NCBI RefSeq assembly: GCF_024661895.1 | Contig: NZ_CP102453.1 | Span: 1,798,001-1,862,000 of the forward strand | Source of the DNA: Fundicoccus culcitae | GTDB lineage: Bacteria; Bacillota; Bacilli; Lactobacillales; Aerococcaceae | Length of the DNA stretch: 64,000 bases | Reading direction: 5' to 3' | Part shown: positions 24,928-34,861 of the stretch, piece by piece | Layout of the letters: every line of letters starts with the position of its first letter | How positions within the stretch are numbered: position 1 is the first letter of the stretch | Program-made: the position numbers and the translations under genes | The notes under the pieces: model-generated | The model's database searches: none | The model's input: the letters and a program-made list of their open reading frames with translations, nothing else | Told to the model about the DNA's origin: nothing

Positions 24928-26349
24928 TTATTTATTTGGTTCTTCTGGGGGTAAAGGTAGCTCTATTTTGAAAACAGACCCTTTGCCTAATTCACTTTCA
25001 ACCGTTATCGTTCCATTATGCGCTTCTACTAAGGATTGAACCACAGCTAAGCCAATGCCTGATTCACCAAATTTGGTATTTTTCCGTGAGATATCGACCT
25101 TATAAAATCTTTCCCAAATACTCTTAAGTTGATCTTGGTCAATTCCTATACCATTATCGATTACTTCAATTTGTACCGCTTGGTCTAATTGTTTACCTCG
25201 CATAATAATTGTTCCATTATCAGTAAACTGGATAGCGTTTGTTACCAGATTAATCAAAATCTGAACAATGCGATCATTGTCAGCCCAAATGACCAAATTA
25301 TCGGCTGCTTCAATTTGGATGGTGTTATTTTTTTCGTTGGCTTTGCTTTGTAATTGTTGTTGAATTTGAATCAACAACTTTTTAACTTCAATTTTTTGGG
25401 GTTTCAATACAATTTCATTACTACGTATTTTCTCATAGTCTAAATTTTCATTAACTAAGCGCGTTAAGCGTTGGGTTTCTTTGTTAATAAGTTCTAAACT
25501 TCTTTCACGTTGATTCTCAGGAATCATATCATTCATTAAACCTTCTAACAAACCACTCATCGTTGTCAATGGGGTACGCATTTCATGGGCTGCATCCATC
25601 ATAAACTGTCTTCTTAAATTTTCTTGGCGTTTAATTTCTTTTTGGGATTCATCTAAAGAAACAGCCATCTCTTGAAAGTCCCTTGCTAGATCCCCTAGCT
25701 CATCACGACCGCGGGTATCAATTTCAATGTCATAATTGCCTTGACTAATTTGCCTAGTAGCATTTTGCAAACGTTTAATTTTCCGTGTTTGAAATAAGGC
25801 TGATATAACACCGAGTAAAATCCCAAACACACTAGCAATGCCCATGGCTACCATGATGTTCTCTTGCATCGATTGAACTTGCTCATTAAGTTGTTCTAAG
25901 GGTGCTCCAAGACTTACAAAGCCAGCAGGAAACTCACCGCCTGTATAGGTAATCGGTAAAAAGACCGTAGCCATTTCAACGACTTCTCCCGTTTCTACAT
26001 AGCGTTGTGTACTACTGAGTCCTAATATTGATCCATTTCTAATCGACTCAAGGTTTTCTTGCGATAAGTTAGAATTATAGCGTTGATCATAGGTTGGATA
26101 AATAATCCGCCCATCCGATAAATAAACTTGAATTTCGATATTTTCACTTGCTAAAAGCAGTGAAGCCCTCTCTAAATCATCCCGGGTAAAATTATTCGAA
26201 ATAATATTTTGTCCATAATTAATTAATTGGGTTTGCCTTGATAAAAAGATTTGATTTTGCATATATGAAGAAACACGATACGCACTAATCCCTAAAGCAA
26301 TCAGTAAGACCAACAGAATACCTAAAATCTGTTGCCAAAGAACCTTCAT
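24928..26349 (-). CDS. Sensor histidine kinase, HAMP type
   Basis: 473 aa. Membrane segment 1 is at about 7-27 and segment 2 at about 163-186, enclosing an external sensor domain of about 135 residues. A HAMP domain follows (about 187-240). The phospho-acceptor His is in MDAAHEMRTPLT. The ATPase domain shows the N box (NLVTNAIQF), DNGIGID and GIGLAV. It starts with TAATG overlap on the response-regulator stop. Partner of the regulator at 26349-27062. The signal is unknown; it is not LiaS or PhoR, which have different architectures. Confidence 0.92.
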   Translation of the reverse strand: MKVLWQQILGILLVLLIALGISAYRVSSYMQNQIFLSRQTQLINYGQNIISNNFTRDDLERASLLLASENIEIQVYLSDGRIIYPTYDQRYNSNLSQENLESIRNGSILGLSSTQRYVETGEVVEMATVFLPITYTGGEFPAGFVSLGAPLEQLNEQVQSMQENIMVAMGIASVFGILLGVISALFQTRKIKRLQNATRQISQGNYDIEIDTRGRDELGDLARDFQEMAVSLDESQKEIKRQENLRRQFMMDAAHEMRTPLTTMSGLLEGLMNDMIPENQRERSLELINKETQRLTRLVNENLDYEKIRSNEIVLKPQKIEVKKLLIQIQQQLQSKANEKNNTIQIEAADNLVIWADNDRIVQILINLVTNAIQFTDNGTIIMRGKQLDQAVQIEVIDNGIGIDQDQLKSIWERFYKVDISRKNTKFGESGIGLAVVQSLVEAHNGTITVESELGKGSVFKIELPLPPEEPNK

Positions 26350-27062
26350 TAATTATCACCTGGTTCTTCGTATTTATAACCCACTCCCCATACAGTTTGA
26401 ATTAATTGAGGGCCAACCAATTCGATTTTTTGACGTAACTTTTTGATGTGGGCATCAACGGTCCGTTCATCCCCGTAGAAAGGATCTTCCCAAATACTTT
26501 TAAGTAATTGTTCTCGACTAAATACACGCCGTGGATTTTTAGCAAACATCACTAATAAATCAAATTCTTTAGGCGTGAGATTTTCAATCGGTTTGTCTAA
26601 ATAGACGGCTTCACGTGTAACAGTATTTATTTTCACTGAATCTGTCACAACATTATAATCGCCTTCGACTAAATTTTCACTGGCTTCAGGTACAACATGG
26701 GCTCGTCGATGCAAAGCTTTCATTCTCGCTAACAACGTTAACGGGCTAAATGGTTTAGTTACATAATCATCCGCCCCCATTTCTAAACCAATCACTTGAT
26801 CACTCTCTGAGTCTTGGGCGGTTAACATGATAATGGGTGTTTCTTTCGATATCTTCCGCATTTCGCGACAAATATGCATCCCATCCATAGATGGTAAATT
26901 CAAATCTAATATAACTATATCCCATATATTAGGTTCTTTACGATAGGCTTCAAAGCCTTCTGCGCCATCGTGGTAAAAACTAGCTGTAAATGCTTCTTTT
27001 TCAAAAAACATTGACATCATTTCGCAAACTGATTCATTATCTTCAATCATTAATATATTCAT
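26349..27062 (-). CDS. OmpR/PhoB-family response regulator
   Basis: 237 aa. The receiver domain has acidic residues IEDNE, phosphorylated Asp in DIVILDLNLPSMDG, MLTAQDSE and the Lys of DDYVTKPF. The C-terminal winged helix carries LTPKEFDLL, FSREQLL and VDAHIKKLRQKI. The start is ATG at 27062 with AAAGGAG 6 nt before; upstream in-frame codons have no ribosome site. First gene of the two-gene operon with the kinase. Targets are unknown. Confidence 0.93.
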   Translation of the reverse strand: MNILMIEDNESVCEMMSMFFEKEAFTASFYHDGAEGFEAYRKEPNIWDIVILDLNLPSMDGMHICREMRKISKETPIIMLTAQDSESDQVIGLEMGADDYVTKPFSPLTLLARMKALHRRAHVVPEASENLVEGDYNVVTDSVKINTVTREAVYLDKPIENLTPKEFDLLVMFAKNPRRVFSREQLLKSIWEDPFYGDERTVDAHIKKLRQKIELVGPQLIQTVWGVGYKYEEPGDN

Positions 27063-27167
27063 GGTCGTCTCCTTTATCCATTTTTTCAAATATTTATACC
27101 TATTATACACCATTTCCACTAAAAATTTGAATGATTGAAGTTGTCTCTTAATTTTGTATGGATGATG

Positions 27168-27211
27168 AAAGCACTCGAATAACCTTGTCAGCGATTCGAG
27201 TGCTTTTTATT
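27168..27211. terminator. Hairpin between ssb and the two-component operon
   Basis: AAAGCACTCGAAT (27168-27180) is perfectly complementary to ATTCGAGTGCTTT (27194-27206). The good T-run is on the plus strand although both flanking genes are on the minus strand. Confidence 0.75.
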
Positions 27212-27262
27212 GAAGGAAATTACTTATGCATTGAAAGAATTATTTTTCGATTAGGATTTCTT

Positions 27263-27688
27263 TTATTGAGACGTAGCAACTGGCTCTTGGACTGTATTTT
27301 CAATTGGGGCTGTATCTTGCTTAGGTTCTTCCTTTTTAACTTGCTCCTTACGATCCTTTGAGCCATTATCCGGTCGTTTTTCAAGTAACGTTAAATCATT
27401 GACTAAACACTCGATGACATAAACGTCTTTGCCTTCGCCATTTTTATAGCTTCGGCTTTGCATGCGGCCGTATATACCGACACGGTGTCCTTTTTGACAG
27501 AAACGTGCTAACAATTGTGCCTGTCTCCCCCAAGCAATAATAGGGATAAAATCCGTGACAACTTCTCCATTATTGTTTCCATGCGTGCGACTAATAGCAA
27601 TAACATTATTAACCACTAAACCTGTGGTGCCTACTTCTTTCAAATTGACCGGGCGGGTAAGTCGACCGATTAAAATGACATGATTCAT
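27263..27688 (-). CDS. ssbB: Single-stranded DNA-binding protein, competence SsbB type
   Basis: 141 aa. OB fold starts MNHVILIGRLTRPVNLK, with VIAWGRQAQ-like core IPIIAWGRQAQLLARF. The tail is polar and Glu-rich, ending VQEPVATSQ. The acidic DDDLPF-type tip that recruits replication and repair partners is missing, as in Bacillus SsbB, which serves transformation. It is unlinked to rpsF/rpsR, where replicative ssb sits. Its upstream region carries a 36-bp element also found before comFA. Both facts favour a competence SSB; strict identity is inferred. Confidence 0.85.
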   Translation of the reverse strand: MNHVILIGRLTRPVNLKEVGTTGLVVNNVIAISRTHGNNNGEVVTDFIPIIAWGRQAQLLARFCQKGHRVGIYGRMQSRSYKNGEGKDVYVIECLVNDLTLLEKRPDNGSKDRKEQVKKEEPKQDTAPIENTVQEPVATSQ

Positions 27689-27713
27689 CCAATCACTCCT
27701 TTAATGTTTATAC

Positions 27714-27749
27714 TAATAAATACACTAAAAAGAGCGAATTCCACTTTTT
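27714..27749 (-). promoter_or_regulatory. Candidate competence promoter element, ssbB copy
   Basis: On the minus strand: AAAAAGTGGAATT, five variable bases, then TTTTTAGTGTATTTATTA, ending 25 nt before the ATG. It matches 31 of 36 positions of the element at 58620-58655 before comFA, with identical spacing. GGAATT could act as a -35 for a SigH/ComX-type sigma factor. Confidence 0.7.
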
Positions 27750-27781
27750 TATTTTAAAAAACTTGATATTTAATAAATTCT

Positions 27782-28705
27782 TTAGATTTTATCCGCAATT
27801 TCAATGATTTTGCGCAAGCGATGATTAACGCCCGACTTAGAAATAGGTCCTCCAGGAATCTGTTCGCCCAGCTCTTTGAGACTTAGATCAGGATTTTCTA
27901 AGCGAAATTGTGCCATCACGCGTAACTTATCTGGTAGCGTAGATATTCCTTGGTGCGCATCAATTTGTTTAATGGCTTCTAACTGGCGTTGCGAGGCATC
28001 GATTACTTTATTAAGATTCGCATTCTCACAATTAACCAAGCGATTCACTGAATTACGCATATCACGTACAATACGCACATCTTCAAATTTCAATAACGCC
28101 CGATTCGCTCCAATAATACCTAAGAAATCAGAAATCTTTTCTGCTTCTTTGATATAAGTAATATAACCATTACGACGATGGATGGTCTTCGCATTCAAAT
28201 TGAAATCATTCATCATTTGACAAATATCCTCATTATGTGACTCATAACTCGAATAGATTTCTAAGTGATAACTACTTGTTTCCGGATTATTGACTGAACC
28301 ACCCGCTAAAAACGCCCCTCTTAAATACGAGCGTTTCTTTTGTTCATTTTGCATAATATCATCAGAAACTTCCATACTTAATACATTACCATCCATAATA
28401 TTTAACGACTGAAGCATTTCAGGCACTTGATGACGCGAACGGACGATATAGACATTATTCTTTTTTAACTTCATTTTTCGTCTAACAATTAATTCGCCAT
28501 CCGTTTTAAAATGATCCTTCATTAAAGTGTAAATTCTTCGAGCAATGGCAGCATTCTCGCTTTGGACATTTAAAATCATTTGTTGTTGATAAATATTAAC
28601 AGCCCCATTCATGCGGATAAGGGCTGTTAATTCTGCTTTTGCATGTTCTCTATGTACCTCTAACAAAGTACATTCTTTCTTGATTTCAGAGGCAAAGGTT
28701 GCCAT
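27782..28705 (-). CDS. whiA: DNA-binding protein WhiA
   Basis: 307 aa. Two LAGLIDADG-like halves ([16 protein letters not shown] and the flanking region) are followed by a C-terminal helix-turn-helix ([29 protein letters not shown]). WhiA is conserved in Gram-positive bacteria and linked to chromosome segregation and division. Placement after rapZ and yvcK is the standard Firmicutes cluster, with 11 nt between yvcK and whiA. GGAGAGG precedes the ATG. Confidence 0.95.
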   Translation of the reverse strand: MATFASEIKKECTLLEVHREHAKAELTALIRMNGAVNIYQQQMILNVQSENAAIARRIYTLMKDHFKTDGELIVRRKMKLKKNNVYIVRSRHQVPEMLQSLNIMDGNVLSMEVSDDIMQNEQKKRSYLRGAFLAGGSVNNPETSSYHLEIYSSYESHNEDICQMMNDFNLNAKTIHRRNGYITYIKEAEKISDFLGIIGANRALLKFEDVRIVRDMRNSVNRLVNCENANLNKVIDASQRQLEAIKQIDAHQGISTLPDKLRVMAQFRLENPDLSLKELGEQIPGGPISKSGVNHRLRKIIEIADKI

Positions 28706-28716
28706 TTCTACCTCTC

Positions 28717-29751
28717 CTATGCTTCTTTAATATTTTTTTGTTTTGCTATGCGATTTAATTTCGTCGTTTCTAATAAATGAGCCAACTCAGAAACCACATT
28801 ATTTGTATCATGATAGGCACCGCCATCTTTCATACTTAAAAAGTTATTAGAAATAACCCGACAGCCCTCTTTACGTAAGCCAATAAAATCATGCTTAACT
28901 TGTAATAAATATTCTTCATTTTTCTGATTGACAATATAATCATTGGGTACTTCTGTTGTGTTAACCAAGACCGTATCAATAAACGGATGACCTAAATGTT
29001 GATGTAAAACTTCAACGTGATCAGCATCGGTAAAATTTTCCGTTTCACCTAATTGTGTCATGATATTACAAATATAAACCACTTCAGCTTCCGTTTGATT
29101 CACGGCATCTTTTATGTCCTGAATCATTAAATTAGGCAAGATACTCGTATATAAACTGCCTGGGCCGATAACGACCATATCAGCTTCTAAAATTGCTTCG
29201 ACTACTTTAGGAGAAGCATGAATGGCTTCCTCGCCTTTGGTGGTGGTTACCGTTACTTCTTGAATTTTTTTGCGGTGTTTGGCAATTTTTGATTCACCAA
29301 TGGCTAATGTGCCATCTTCAAACAAGGCATTTAAGACTAAGGGTTCTTGGGCAGCAGGTAAAATCTGACCTTTTACTTGCATGATATCAGATAAATACTC
29401 AAGGGCCGAACTAAGATCACCCGTTAATTCATTTAAAGCCACAATTAATAAATTCCCAATCGCGTGTCCACCTAAGAAATCATCATCTGTATTAAAACGA
29501 TATTGAAATAATTCAATTAATTGAGGATCTAGTTCGGATAAAGCAGACATACAATTACGAATATCACCAGGTGGAACCACATTTATATAGTCACGAATAA
29601 CACCGCTACTTCCCCCATCATCAGCTACCGTCACAATAGCTGAAATATAAGCGTTGATATTTTTTAAACCTTTTAAAATAACGGGTAAACCCGTACCACC
29701 GCCTATCACTGCAACTTTATAGCGGTATTTATTATGATTATTTTCTTTCAT
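28717..29751 (-). CDS. yvcK: YvcK family gluconeogenesis factor (CofD-like)
   Basis: 344 aa, cytoplasmic. A Rossmann-like CofD fold begins [18 protein letters not shown], with [14 protein letters not shown] and [11 protein letters not shown], all hallmarks of YvcK. It binds UDP-sugars and affects cell shape and growth on gluconeogenic carbon. The ATG overlaps the rapZ stop by 4 nt (ATGA), so translation is coupled. Confidence 0.95.
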   Translation of the reverse strand: MKENNHNKYRYKVAVIGGGTGLPVILKGLKNINAYISAIVTVADDGGSSGVIRDYINVVPPGDIRNCMSALSELDPQLIELFQYRFNTDDDFLGGHAIGNLLIVALNELTGDLSSALEYLSDIMQVKGQILPAAQEPLVLNALFEDGTLAIGESKIAKHRKKIQEVTVTTTKGEEAIHASPKVVEAILEADMVVIGPGSLYTSILPNLMIQDIKDAVNQTEAEVVYICNIMTQLGETENFTDADHVEVLHQHLGHPFIDTVLVNTTEVPNDYIVNQKNEEYLLQVKHDFIGLRKEGCRVISNNFLSMKDGGAYHDTNNVVSELAHLLETTKLNRIAKQKNIKEA

Positions 29752-30635
29752 GAGCGGTTTACAATCTCTTTCTTCTTATACTGATCACGATGAGAAATAT
29801 TGACAATATATTGATCGTCTTTTAATCGTTTGCCAATACGTTCCGCTAAAGCGATGGAACGATGCTTTCCACCTGTACAGCCAATAGCAATCGTAACAGA
29901 AGATTTTCCTTCTTTTTTATAATGAGGGAGGCAAAACTCAATTAAATCCATAAATTTTTCATAGAATGTTTGCGTTTCAGGTTGTTGCATAACATAATCA
30001 TATACCGCTTGGTCAAGACCCGTTTGTTCTCTTAATTCAGCAATATAATGTGGGTTCGGTAAAAAACGTACATCCATCACAATATCAGCATCGATGGGAG
30101 CCCCATATTTAAAGCCAAATGAAATAACTTCAATATGAAACGTCGTGTAATCTTCTGAGGCAAATCTTTCAGTAATCATTTCACGAAGCTGACGCGGCGA
30201 GATATTACTCGTATCGACAACAATTTGCGCTTGATTCCGCAAATCTTTTAATAGTTCGCGTTCCTTTTGTATGCCTTCAAGCAAACGGCCTTCAGTGGCC
30301 AAAGGGTGGTTACGTCGTGTTTCTTTATAACGTGAAACTAATGCATCATCGCTGGCTTCTAAAAATAAAACACGTGTCGTAATAAATTGAGTATTATCCA
30401 TTGTGTTAATGATATTTTGTAGTTCTTGGAAAAAATCGCGTGAACGTAAATCGATGACTAGTGCAATTTTCGTAATTTTACCTGTTTCTTTAATTAGTTG
30501 CCAGAAAGTTGGCAATAAGCTAGGAGGCATATTGTCGACACAATAATAGCCTAAATCTTCAAAACTTTGGACAGCCACTGTTTTACCTGCCCCACTCATA
30601 CCTGTAATGATGACTAATTCTAATGTATCTGCCAT
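29748..30635 (-). CDS. rapZ: RNase adapter RapZ / nucleotide-binding protein YvcJ
   Basis: 295 aa. P-loop [11 protein letters not shown] lies near the N-terminus, a second NTP-binding motif is DLRSRDF, and the C-terminal domain carries [17 protein letters not shown]. YvcJ-type proteins hydrolyse GTP and ATP; in Bacillus YvcJ affects competence. The start is ATG at 30635 with GGAG 11 nt before; upstream in-frame codons are less well placed. First gene of rapZ-yvcK-whiA. Confidence 0.94.
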   Translation of the reverse strand: MADTLELVIITGMSGAGKTVAVQSFEDLGYYCVDNMPPSLLPTFWQLIKETGKITKIALVIDLRSRDFFQELQNIINTMDNTQFITTRVLFLEASDDALVSRYKETRRNHPLATEGRLLEGIQKERELLKDLRNQAQIVVDTSNISPRQLREMITERFASEDYTTFHIEVISFGFKYGAPIDADIVMDVRFLPNPHYIAELREQTGLDQAVYDYVMQQPETQTFYEKFMDLIEFCLPHYKKEGKSSVTIAIGCTGGKHRSIALAERIGKRLKDDQYIVNISHRDQYKKKEIVNRS

Positions 30636-30762
30636 GAACGCACTCACTCCTTTATTTAGCATACGCATGGTATAAGTATATCATATTTTTATTTGTTCGG
30701 CGTAATTCCCCATAAGCAATCAGCAAAATTGTTTTAAATATTAATCTTTCTTAATATTTATA

Positions 30763-30811
30763 CAAAAAAGCTGAATCATCGGTTTGTATGACAAACGCTT
30801 GATTCAGCTTG
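30763..30811 (-). terminator. Terminator after pgcA
   Basis: AAGCTGAATCA (30768-30778) is perfectly complementary to TGATTCAGCTT (30800-30810), with an inner GTTTGT/ACAAAC pair; T-run on the minus strand. Confidence 0.9.
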
Positions 30812-30823
30812 TAAATGATTGCT

Positions 30824-32545
30824 TTATTGTGTAATTTTCAATATAGCTTCTTCGATGGCTTGGGCCTTTGCTTCAACTTCAGCTTTCGTTGGTGCAACCG
30901 CTCCAAGATAAAGTTTAATTTTAGGTTCCGTTCCACTTGGTCTAAATGCCACCCAGCTACCGTCTTCTAGCGTATATTTCAAAGCATCAGATGGTGACAT
31001 ATTAATAGCTTTTTCTTTACCATCTGCTAGTGTCAACACTCTTGAGAGATAATCGGCTTTTTTCTCTACCTTAATATCGGCAATGCTATCTAATGATTCA
31101 TCTCTGACTTTTGCCATGATTGCTTTCATCTCTTCTTGGCCTGTAATCCCTGGGAAATCAACCGAGATGGTTTTTTCGTAGAAATAACCATGTTGTTGAT
31201 AAATGTCATCTAATGCATCAGCTAATGTACGACCATTTTTCTTATGGTAAGCTGTCAGCTCTGCTAATAAAACGAGCGCTTGAATCGCATCTTTATCCCG
31301 TACAAACGGTTTAATTAAATAACCATAACTTTCTTCAAACCCCATAATAAATGTGTGTGAGCCTGTATCTTCATATTGTTGGATTTTTTCAGCTATAAAC
31401 TTAAAGCCTGTTAAAACTTCAACCATTTGCAGTCCAAAACTTTCTATAATTGCATCAGCTAAATTGGTTGAAACAATTGATTTAACCGCTACACCATTGT
31501 CAGGTAAGTCATCTTTTGCTTTTTTGGCATTTAAAATATAATCCAACATAATCGATGCAATTTGATTACCGGTTAATAATTGGTAATCGCCTGTAGCGGT
31601 TAAAACTTTGGCACCCAGTCGGTCTGCATCAGGATCTGTAGCCAATAAAATATCAGCCTTCACTGATTTTCCTAAAGTTTCTGCCAAATCAAAGGCTGCG
31701 TCTGATTCAGGATTAGGTGATTTAACGGTTGGAAAATCCCCATCTGGTTTAGATTGTTCCTCTACAATATGAATATCATTGAAGCCTATTTGTTCTAACG
31801 CCTTCAGACCCAAATACAAACCTGTTCCGTGTAAAGGAGTATAGACGATATTGACTTTATCAGACATTTCATGAATTAATTCTTGATCAATTGTTACGGT
31901 TTTCATCGCTTCCAAGTAGGCTTGGTCAACACGATCACCGATGATTTCAATCATCCCTGAGCCAAGTAAATCGGTCTTATCGCCTACCTTAACGGCTAAA
32001 GGATCTTCAACGGCGGTCACATATTTGGTTAAGTTATCCGCATCTTCTGGTGGCATTTGTCCCCCATCTTCACCGTATACTTTATAGCCGTTATAAGCCG
32101 CAGGATTGTGACTTGCGGTAATCATGATACCAGCAAAAGCCTTTAAATACCTAACGGCAAATGACAAGACAGGTGTTGGTCTTAGACTTTCATATACATA
32201 GGATTTAATTCCATGCTGACCTAAGACTAACGCTGCTTCCATAGCAAATTCTGGTGAATAGTGGCGGGAGTCATAGGCAATAGCTACACCTCGCTTCTTA
32301 GCACTCTCACCATTTTTTTCGATTAACTGTGCTAACCCTTCGGTCGCTTGTCGAACCGTATATATGTTCATGCGATTGGTCCCCGGGCCAAGTATTCCAC
32401 GCATTCCAGCCGTTCCAAAACTTAAGTTACCCCAAAAAGCGTCTTTTAGTTGTTCTTCATCTACGATACTAGCTAGTTCTTCCTTCAATGATGCATCAAG
32501 TGTTTCAAATGAACGCCAATGTTCCAAATTTTTTTGCCATTCCAT
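30824..32545 (-). CDS. pgcA: Alpha-phosphoglucomutase / phosphomannomutase family
   Basis: 573 aa. Interconverts glucose-1- and glucose-6-phosphate, feeding UDP-glucose and envelope glycolipids. The phosphoserine loop is GIMITASHNPAAYNGYK, the metal loop is ATDPDADRLG, and the sugar and phosphate loops are GFEESYGY and FRPSGTEPK. Length matches Bacillus PgcA (about 580). Monocistronic; a terminator follows, and the minus-strand start is 208 nt below the trxB stop. Confidence 0.95.
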   Translation of the reverse strand: MEWQKNLEHWRSFETLDASLKEELASIVDEEQLKDAFWGNLSFGTAGMRGILGPGTNRMNIYTVRQATEGLAQLIEKNGESAKKRGVAIAYDSRHYSPEFAMEAALVLGQHGIKSYVYESLRPTPVLSFAVRYLKAFAGIMITASHNPAAYNGYKVYGEDGGQMPPEDADNLTKYVTAVEDPLAVKVGDKTDLLGSGMIEIIGDRVDQAYLEAMKTVTIDQELIHEMSDKVNIVYTPLHGTGLYLGLKALEQIGFNDIHIVEEQSKPDGDFPTVKSPNPESDAAFDLAETLGKSVKADILLATDPDADRLGAKVLTATGDYQLLTGNQIASIMLDYILNAKKAKDDLPDNGVAVKSIVSTNLADAIIESFGLQMVEVLTGFKFIAEKIQQYEDTGSHTFIMGFEESYGYLIKPFVRDKDAIQALVLLAELTAYHKKNGRTLADALDDIYQQHGYFYEKTISVDFPGITGQEEMKAIMAKVRDESLDSIADIKVEKKADYLSRVLTLADGKEKAINMSPSDALKYTLEDGSWVAFRPSGTEPKIKLYLGAVAPTKAEVEAKAQAIEEAILKITQ

Positions 32546-32683
32546 TTTTCATAACCACCTTTCTTATACGCTTTCATTATATCATTATTTTAATGCTATG
32601 AGCAAAAAGTATTGTGAATTATAAGAAAATTTGCTGGAAAATTTTTACCTTTTACTTTTAATACGGTTAGATACAGCACTAAC

Positions 32684-32731
32684 CAAAAAAACCGAATCGT
32701 TTAGTTGTATTTACTCGATAAACGATTCGGC
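32684..32731 (-). terminator. Terminator of the hprK-lgt-gpsA-trxB unit
   Basis: ACCGAATCGTTTA (32691-32703) pairs with TAAACGATTCGG (32719-32730); a run of seven T follows on the minus strand. Confidence 0.93.
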
Positions 32732-32752
32732 GCAGTGATATTTATTAAGATT

Positions 32753-33715
32753 TTATTGAACTTGGGCGGTTTGATCTTTTAGAGATTCAATATATTGGTA
32801 AGCCATATGTCCCGCATGACTACCATCTCCGACAGCTGTAGCTATTTGGCGTAAGTGTTTTTGGCGAACATCACCGACGGCATATAAACCTGGAATACCT
32901 GTTTCCATTGATTCATTCGTAATAATCCAACCCTCGTCATCCGTAATACCTAAGCCTTCAACAATGGCTGAATTAGGTACCAGACCGATGTAGATGAACA
33001 CGCCATTCGTTTTATAATCATACACTTCATTCGTTTTGATATTTCTAATTTGAACAGCATCAACCGCAAGATCGCCTTTTATTTCTTCAACGACACTATC
33101 CCAAATAAATTCCACTTTTGGATTGTTGAAAGCACGGTCTTGTAAAACTTTTTGTGCCCGTAATTCATCCCGGCGATGAACAATTGTCACTTTATTCGCA
33201 AATTGGGTGAGGTAGTTACCTTCTTCAACGGCAGAATCTCCTCCGCCGACAACAACTAATTCACGATTGCGGAAGAAAAAGCCATCACAAACCGCACAAT
33301 AAGAAACACCTTGTCCACTCAGCTTTTCTTCCCCTTTTACACCTAATTTTCTGTGATGCGAGCCTGTCGCTATGATTACTACAGGTGCCAGATAAATTTT
33401 ATCAGCTGTATGAACATGTTTTATCCCATCTTGAATATCGATGTGTGAAACGTCACCATAAACATGTTCTGCGCCAAAGGCTAAGGAACTTTCATACATT
33501 TGCGTAGCTAAATCGGGGCCACTGATGAGTTTAAAACCGGGGTAATTTTCGACATCTGCCGTATTAATCAACTCACCCCCTGGTGCGCCTTTTTCAATGA
33601 TAATCGTTTTTAAATTAGAGCGCGAGGCATATAAAGCTGCCGTCATACCTCCAGGGCCTGCGCCTATAATAATTACATCCGTTTCAATTTGTTCTTTATT
33701 TGTTGTTACTGTCAA
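32753..33715 (-). CDS. trxB: Thioredoxin reductase
   Basis: 320 aa flavoprotein that reduces thioredoxin with NADPH. FAD motif GAGPGGMTAALYASR, redox pair CAVC in SYCAVCDGFFF, NADPH motif GGGDSAVEEG and the C-terminal FAD motif GLYAVGDVR. The start is TTG at 33715, with GGAGG 8 nt before; the ATG six codons upstream has no ribosome site. Its product would supply electrons for NrdJ. Fourth gene of hprK-lgt-gpsA-trxB. Confidence 0.95.
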   Translation of the reverse strand: MTVTTNKEQIETDVIIIGAGPGGMTAALYASRSNLKTIIIEKGAPGGELINTADVENYPGFKLISGPDLATQMYESSLAFGAEHVYGDVSHIDIQDGIKHVHTADKIYLAPVVIIATGSHHRKLGVKGEEKLSGQGVSYCAVCDGFFFRNRELVVVGGGDSAVEEGNYLTQFANKVTIVHRRDELRAQKVLQDRAFNNPKVEFIWDSVVEEIKGDLAVDAVQIRNIKTNEVYDYKTNGVFIYIGLVPNSAIVEGLGITDDEGWIITNESMETGIPGLYAVGDVRQKHLRQIATAVGDGSHAGHMAYQYIESLKDQTAQVQ

Positions 33716-33775
33716 TTTATTGGCCTCCATATTCAAACGTTCATTTGTATATTATAAAAAAATTTCTTTATTTGG

Positions 33776-34834
33776 CTAGTGACTTATTTCATGTGCTTCT
33801 TGACTACCTAAATGTTGCTCTAATGAGGCTTCTTGTTTACCAACACGACTCATCAACCCACTTAAACCACTCCTGATATCCGATTCTTCATACAATAAGC
33901 GATAAAGAGCTTCCGTAATAGGCATTTCAACACCTTGCTTTTGGGCTAATTCATAGGCCGCTTTCGTTGTGGTAAAGCCTTCGACAACCATTTTGATTTT
34001 TTCATTCACTTCATCCATGGAATAGCCTTGAGCTAATAATTTACCGGCTTGCCAATTACGTGAGTGTGGACTCGTACAGGTCACAATTAAATCACCTACA
34101 CCACTTAATCCACTAAAGGTTAAAGGATCCGCTCCTAAGGCGACTCCTAAACGCGTAATTTCGGCTAAACCCCGTGTAATCAATCCTGCTTTGGCATTAT
34201 CACCATAGCCTAATTCAGCACTTATGCCCGCAACAATAGCAATGATATTTTTTAGGGCGGCACCTAATTCAACCCCTATGACATCTTCATTGGTATAAAC
34301 TCTAAAATAATCATTCATAAAAGCTTTTTGAACTATTCCGCTAGCTTCTAAGTCATGACTAGCTGCTGTAATCGTTGTTATGTCCCGACGAGCAACTTCT
34401 TCTGCATGACTTGGACCAGACAAAACAACTAAACTTTGGTACAATTCTGAAGAAATTTCTGATTCTATAATCTCACTAACACGCAAATGGGTATCTAATT
34501 CTAACCCTTTTGTGGCATGGACAAGAATTGGTTGATGGTCTGGGTTCTTTTTGAGATAAACCGCAACGGCTTGGCTTATACTCCGAATCGCTATCGTGGG
34601 TACTACGATTAAAATTAAGTCCACACCTTCTAACGCGTGTTCAAGATTGGTTGTAGCCTTGATAGAATGGGGTAAAATCGTATCGCCTAAGTATTGTTCA
34701 TTTTTATGGTGCTGATTAATAGACGCAACAACTTCCGTATTTCTTCCCCATAATTGTACCGTATGCGCATTTTCAGCTAAAACTTTAGCTAACGCACTCC
34801 CCCATGACCCTGTTCCTAAAACAGCTATTTTCAC
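33776..34834 (-). CDS. gpsA: Glycerol-3-phosphate dehydrogenase [NAD(P)+]
   Basis: 352 aa. Reduces dihydroxyacetone phosphate to sn-glycerol-3-phosphate for phospholipid and teichoic acid synthesis. N-terminal KIAVLGTGSWGSALA nucleotide fold; catalytic Lys in GAALKNIIAIVAG; GDLIVTCTSPHSRN substrate segment. The start is GTG at 34834 with AAAGGAGG 7 nt before; the ATG six codons earlier overlaps that site. Confidence 0.95.
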   Translation of the reverse strand: MKIAVLGTGSWGSALAKVLAENAHTVQLWGRNTEVVASINQHHKNEQYLGDTILPHSIKATTNLEHALEGVDLILIVVPTIAIRSISQAVAVYLKKNPDHQPILVHATKGLELDTHLRVSEIIESEISSELYQSLVVLSGPSHAEEVARRDITTITAASHDLEASGIVQKAFMNDYFRVYTNEDVIGVELGAALKNIIAIVAGISAELGYGDNAKAGLITRGLAEITRLGVALGADPLTFSGLSGVGDLIVTCTSPHSRNWQAGKLLAQGYSMDEVNEKIKMVVEGFTTTKAAYELAQKQGVEMPITEALYRLLYEESDIRSGLSGLMSRVGKQEASLEQHLGSQEAHEISH

Positions 34835-34861
34835 TGTTTTACCTCCTTTCAATCCTAGCTA

